Origin: Circinella umbellata
Taxonomy: Eukaryota; Mucoromycota; Mucoromycetes; Mucorales; Lichtheimiaceae
Direction of reading: 5' to 3'
Length of the DNA: 64,000 nucleotides
Assembly: GCA_025093555.1 (NCBI GenBank)
Contig: JAIWNF010000031.1
Span: 186,001-250,000, forward strand
Shown here: positions 63,616 through 64,000 of the stretch, one piece after another
Numbering within the stretch: the stretch's first letter is position 1
Layout: each line of letters begins with the position of its first letter
Translations under genes and position numbers: made by a program
Notes under the pieces: model-generated
What the model was told of the DNA's origin: nothing
Seen by the model: only the letters and a program-made list of their open reading frames with translations
Databases searched by the model: none

Positions 63616-64000
63616 GAAATTTAAAGCTATAGTAATTAGCTTTTGGTAGTTTTATAATCAGCAGGGAGACTAAGAAAACTTCATCCAACTTTGTTGATAA
63701 GCTCTAACCGTGGGTCATTCTATATCTTATGTTCTGTATGAAATAAACATTACTTTTTTTTGCGCCGTCAAATTGTAGCTGCCTTTTCCTGATCAGGCTC
63801 TGTTACAGACTTTCTGTGGGGAAAGAAAAGATAATTTAAGATTCGAATGTTTCAGGAACAATATAAAATAAGTGCACTTTTAAAAATAACTGTACTTTTT
63901 TTTTTGGCTATTTATACCGTGACGTTCTTTAAAAAGCCCACCCAACTTACACAAAAGTACCTTACCTATATCTGTCTCTTTGCTAAAAAAAATATTACGT
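63616..64000. other. 3' flank at window end
   Basis: No gene recognised. AT-rich with T runs. Confidence 0.5.

Overview
The window is a stretch of AT-rich nuclear DNA from a filamentous fungus, most likely an early-diverging mould of the Mucoromycota (Mucorales type). This rests on intron-dense genes (up to 10 short GT-AG introns, often with CTAAT/CTAAC branch sites), fungal-specific genes (ERG4 sterol reductase, PMT-type mannosyltransferase, ATG5, NADH-cytochrome b5 reductase), a solitary histone H4 gene and several classes of DNA transposon. No organism name can be fixed from sequence alone. I placed exons by hand from splice signals, reading phase and family conservation.

Layout. 0-12 kb is a cytochrome P450 cluster: the 5' end of one P450 on the minus strand, a 2.7 kb foldback transposon, then two tandem-duplicated microsomal P450s with identical intron positions and partly conserved promoters. 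12-31 kb is a gene-dense core: a divergent histone H2A, cytochrome b5 reductase (-), ATG5 (+), a Pumilio RNA-binding protein (-), a secreted GDSL esterase with a 14-nt microexon (-), a small basic protein (-) and a PMT4/POMT1-like protein O-mannosyltransferase (+). 31-42 kb has a GH27-like glycoside hydrolase (-), an unassigned 7-TM protein (+) and a CLIP-170-like microtubule plus-end protein (+).

42-49.3 kb is a transposon island: a TA-flanked MITE, a PD-(D/E)XK-like gene split by a 1.06 kb hAT-like insertion with near-perfect 8-bp target duplications, and a decayed IS630/Tc1-type element whose transposase carries a frameshift and a stop. 50.5-53.5 kb holds ERG4 (+) and histone H4 (-), the latter with its ATG split by an intron. 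53.5-60.1 kb is a long gene-poor stretch with a pogo-like MITE and a cluster of GTTACCGGTAAC palindromes. 60.1-63.6 kb has the GPN2 GTPase and a six-exon conserved gene of unknown function.

The genes are mostly independent housekeeping functions; there is no operon-like organisation. P450s, CBR1 and ERG4 all relate to ER redox and lipid chemistry, but their spacing gives no reason to call them a pathway cluster. The most unusual items are the H2A with a C-terminal SMEL in place of the usual SQEL, the foldback element with repeated GTGCGAT motifs, the hAT-split nuclease-like gene, the GTTACCGGTAAC cluster and the possible alternative N-terminus of the GH27-like enzyme.
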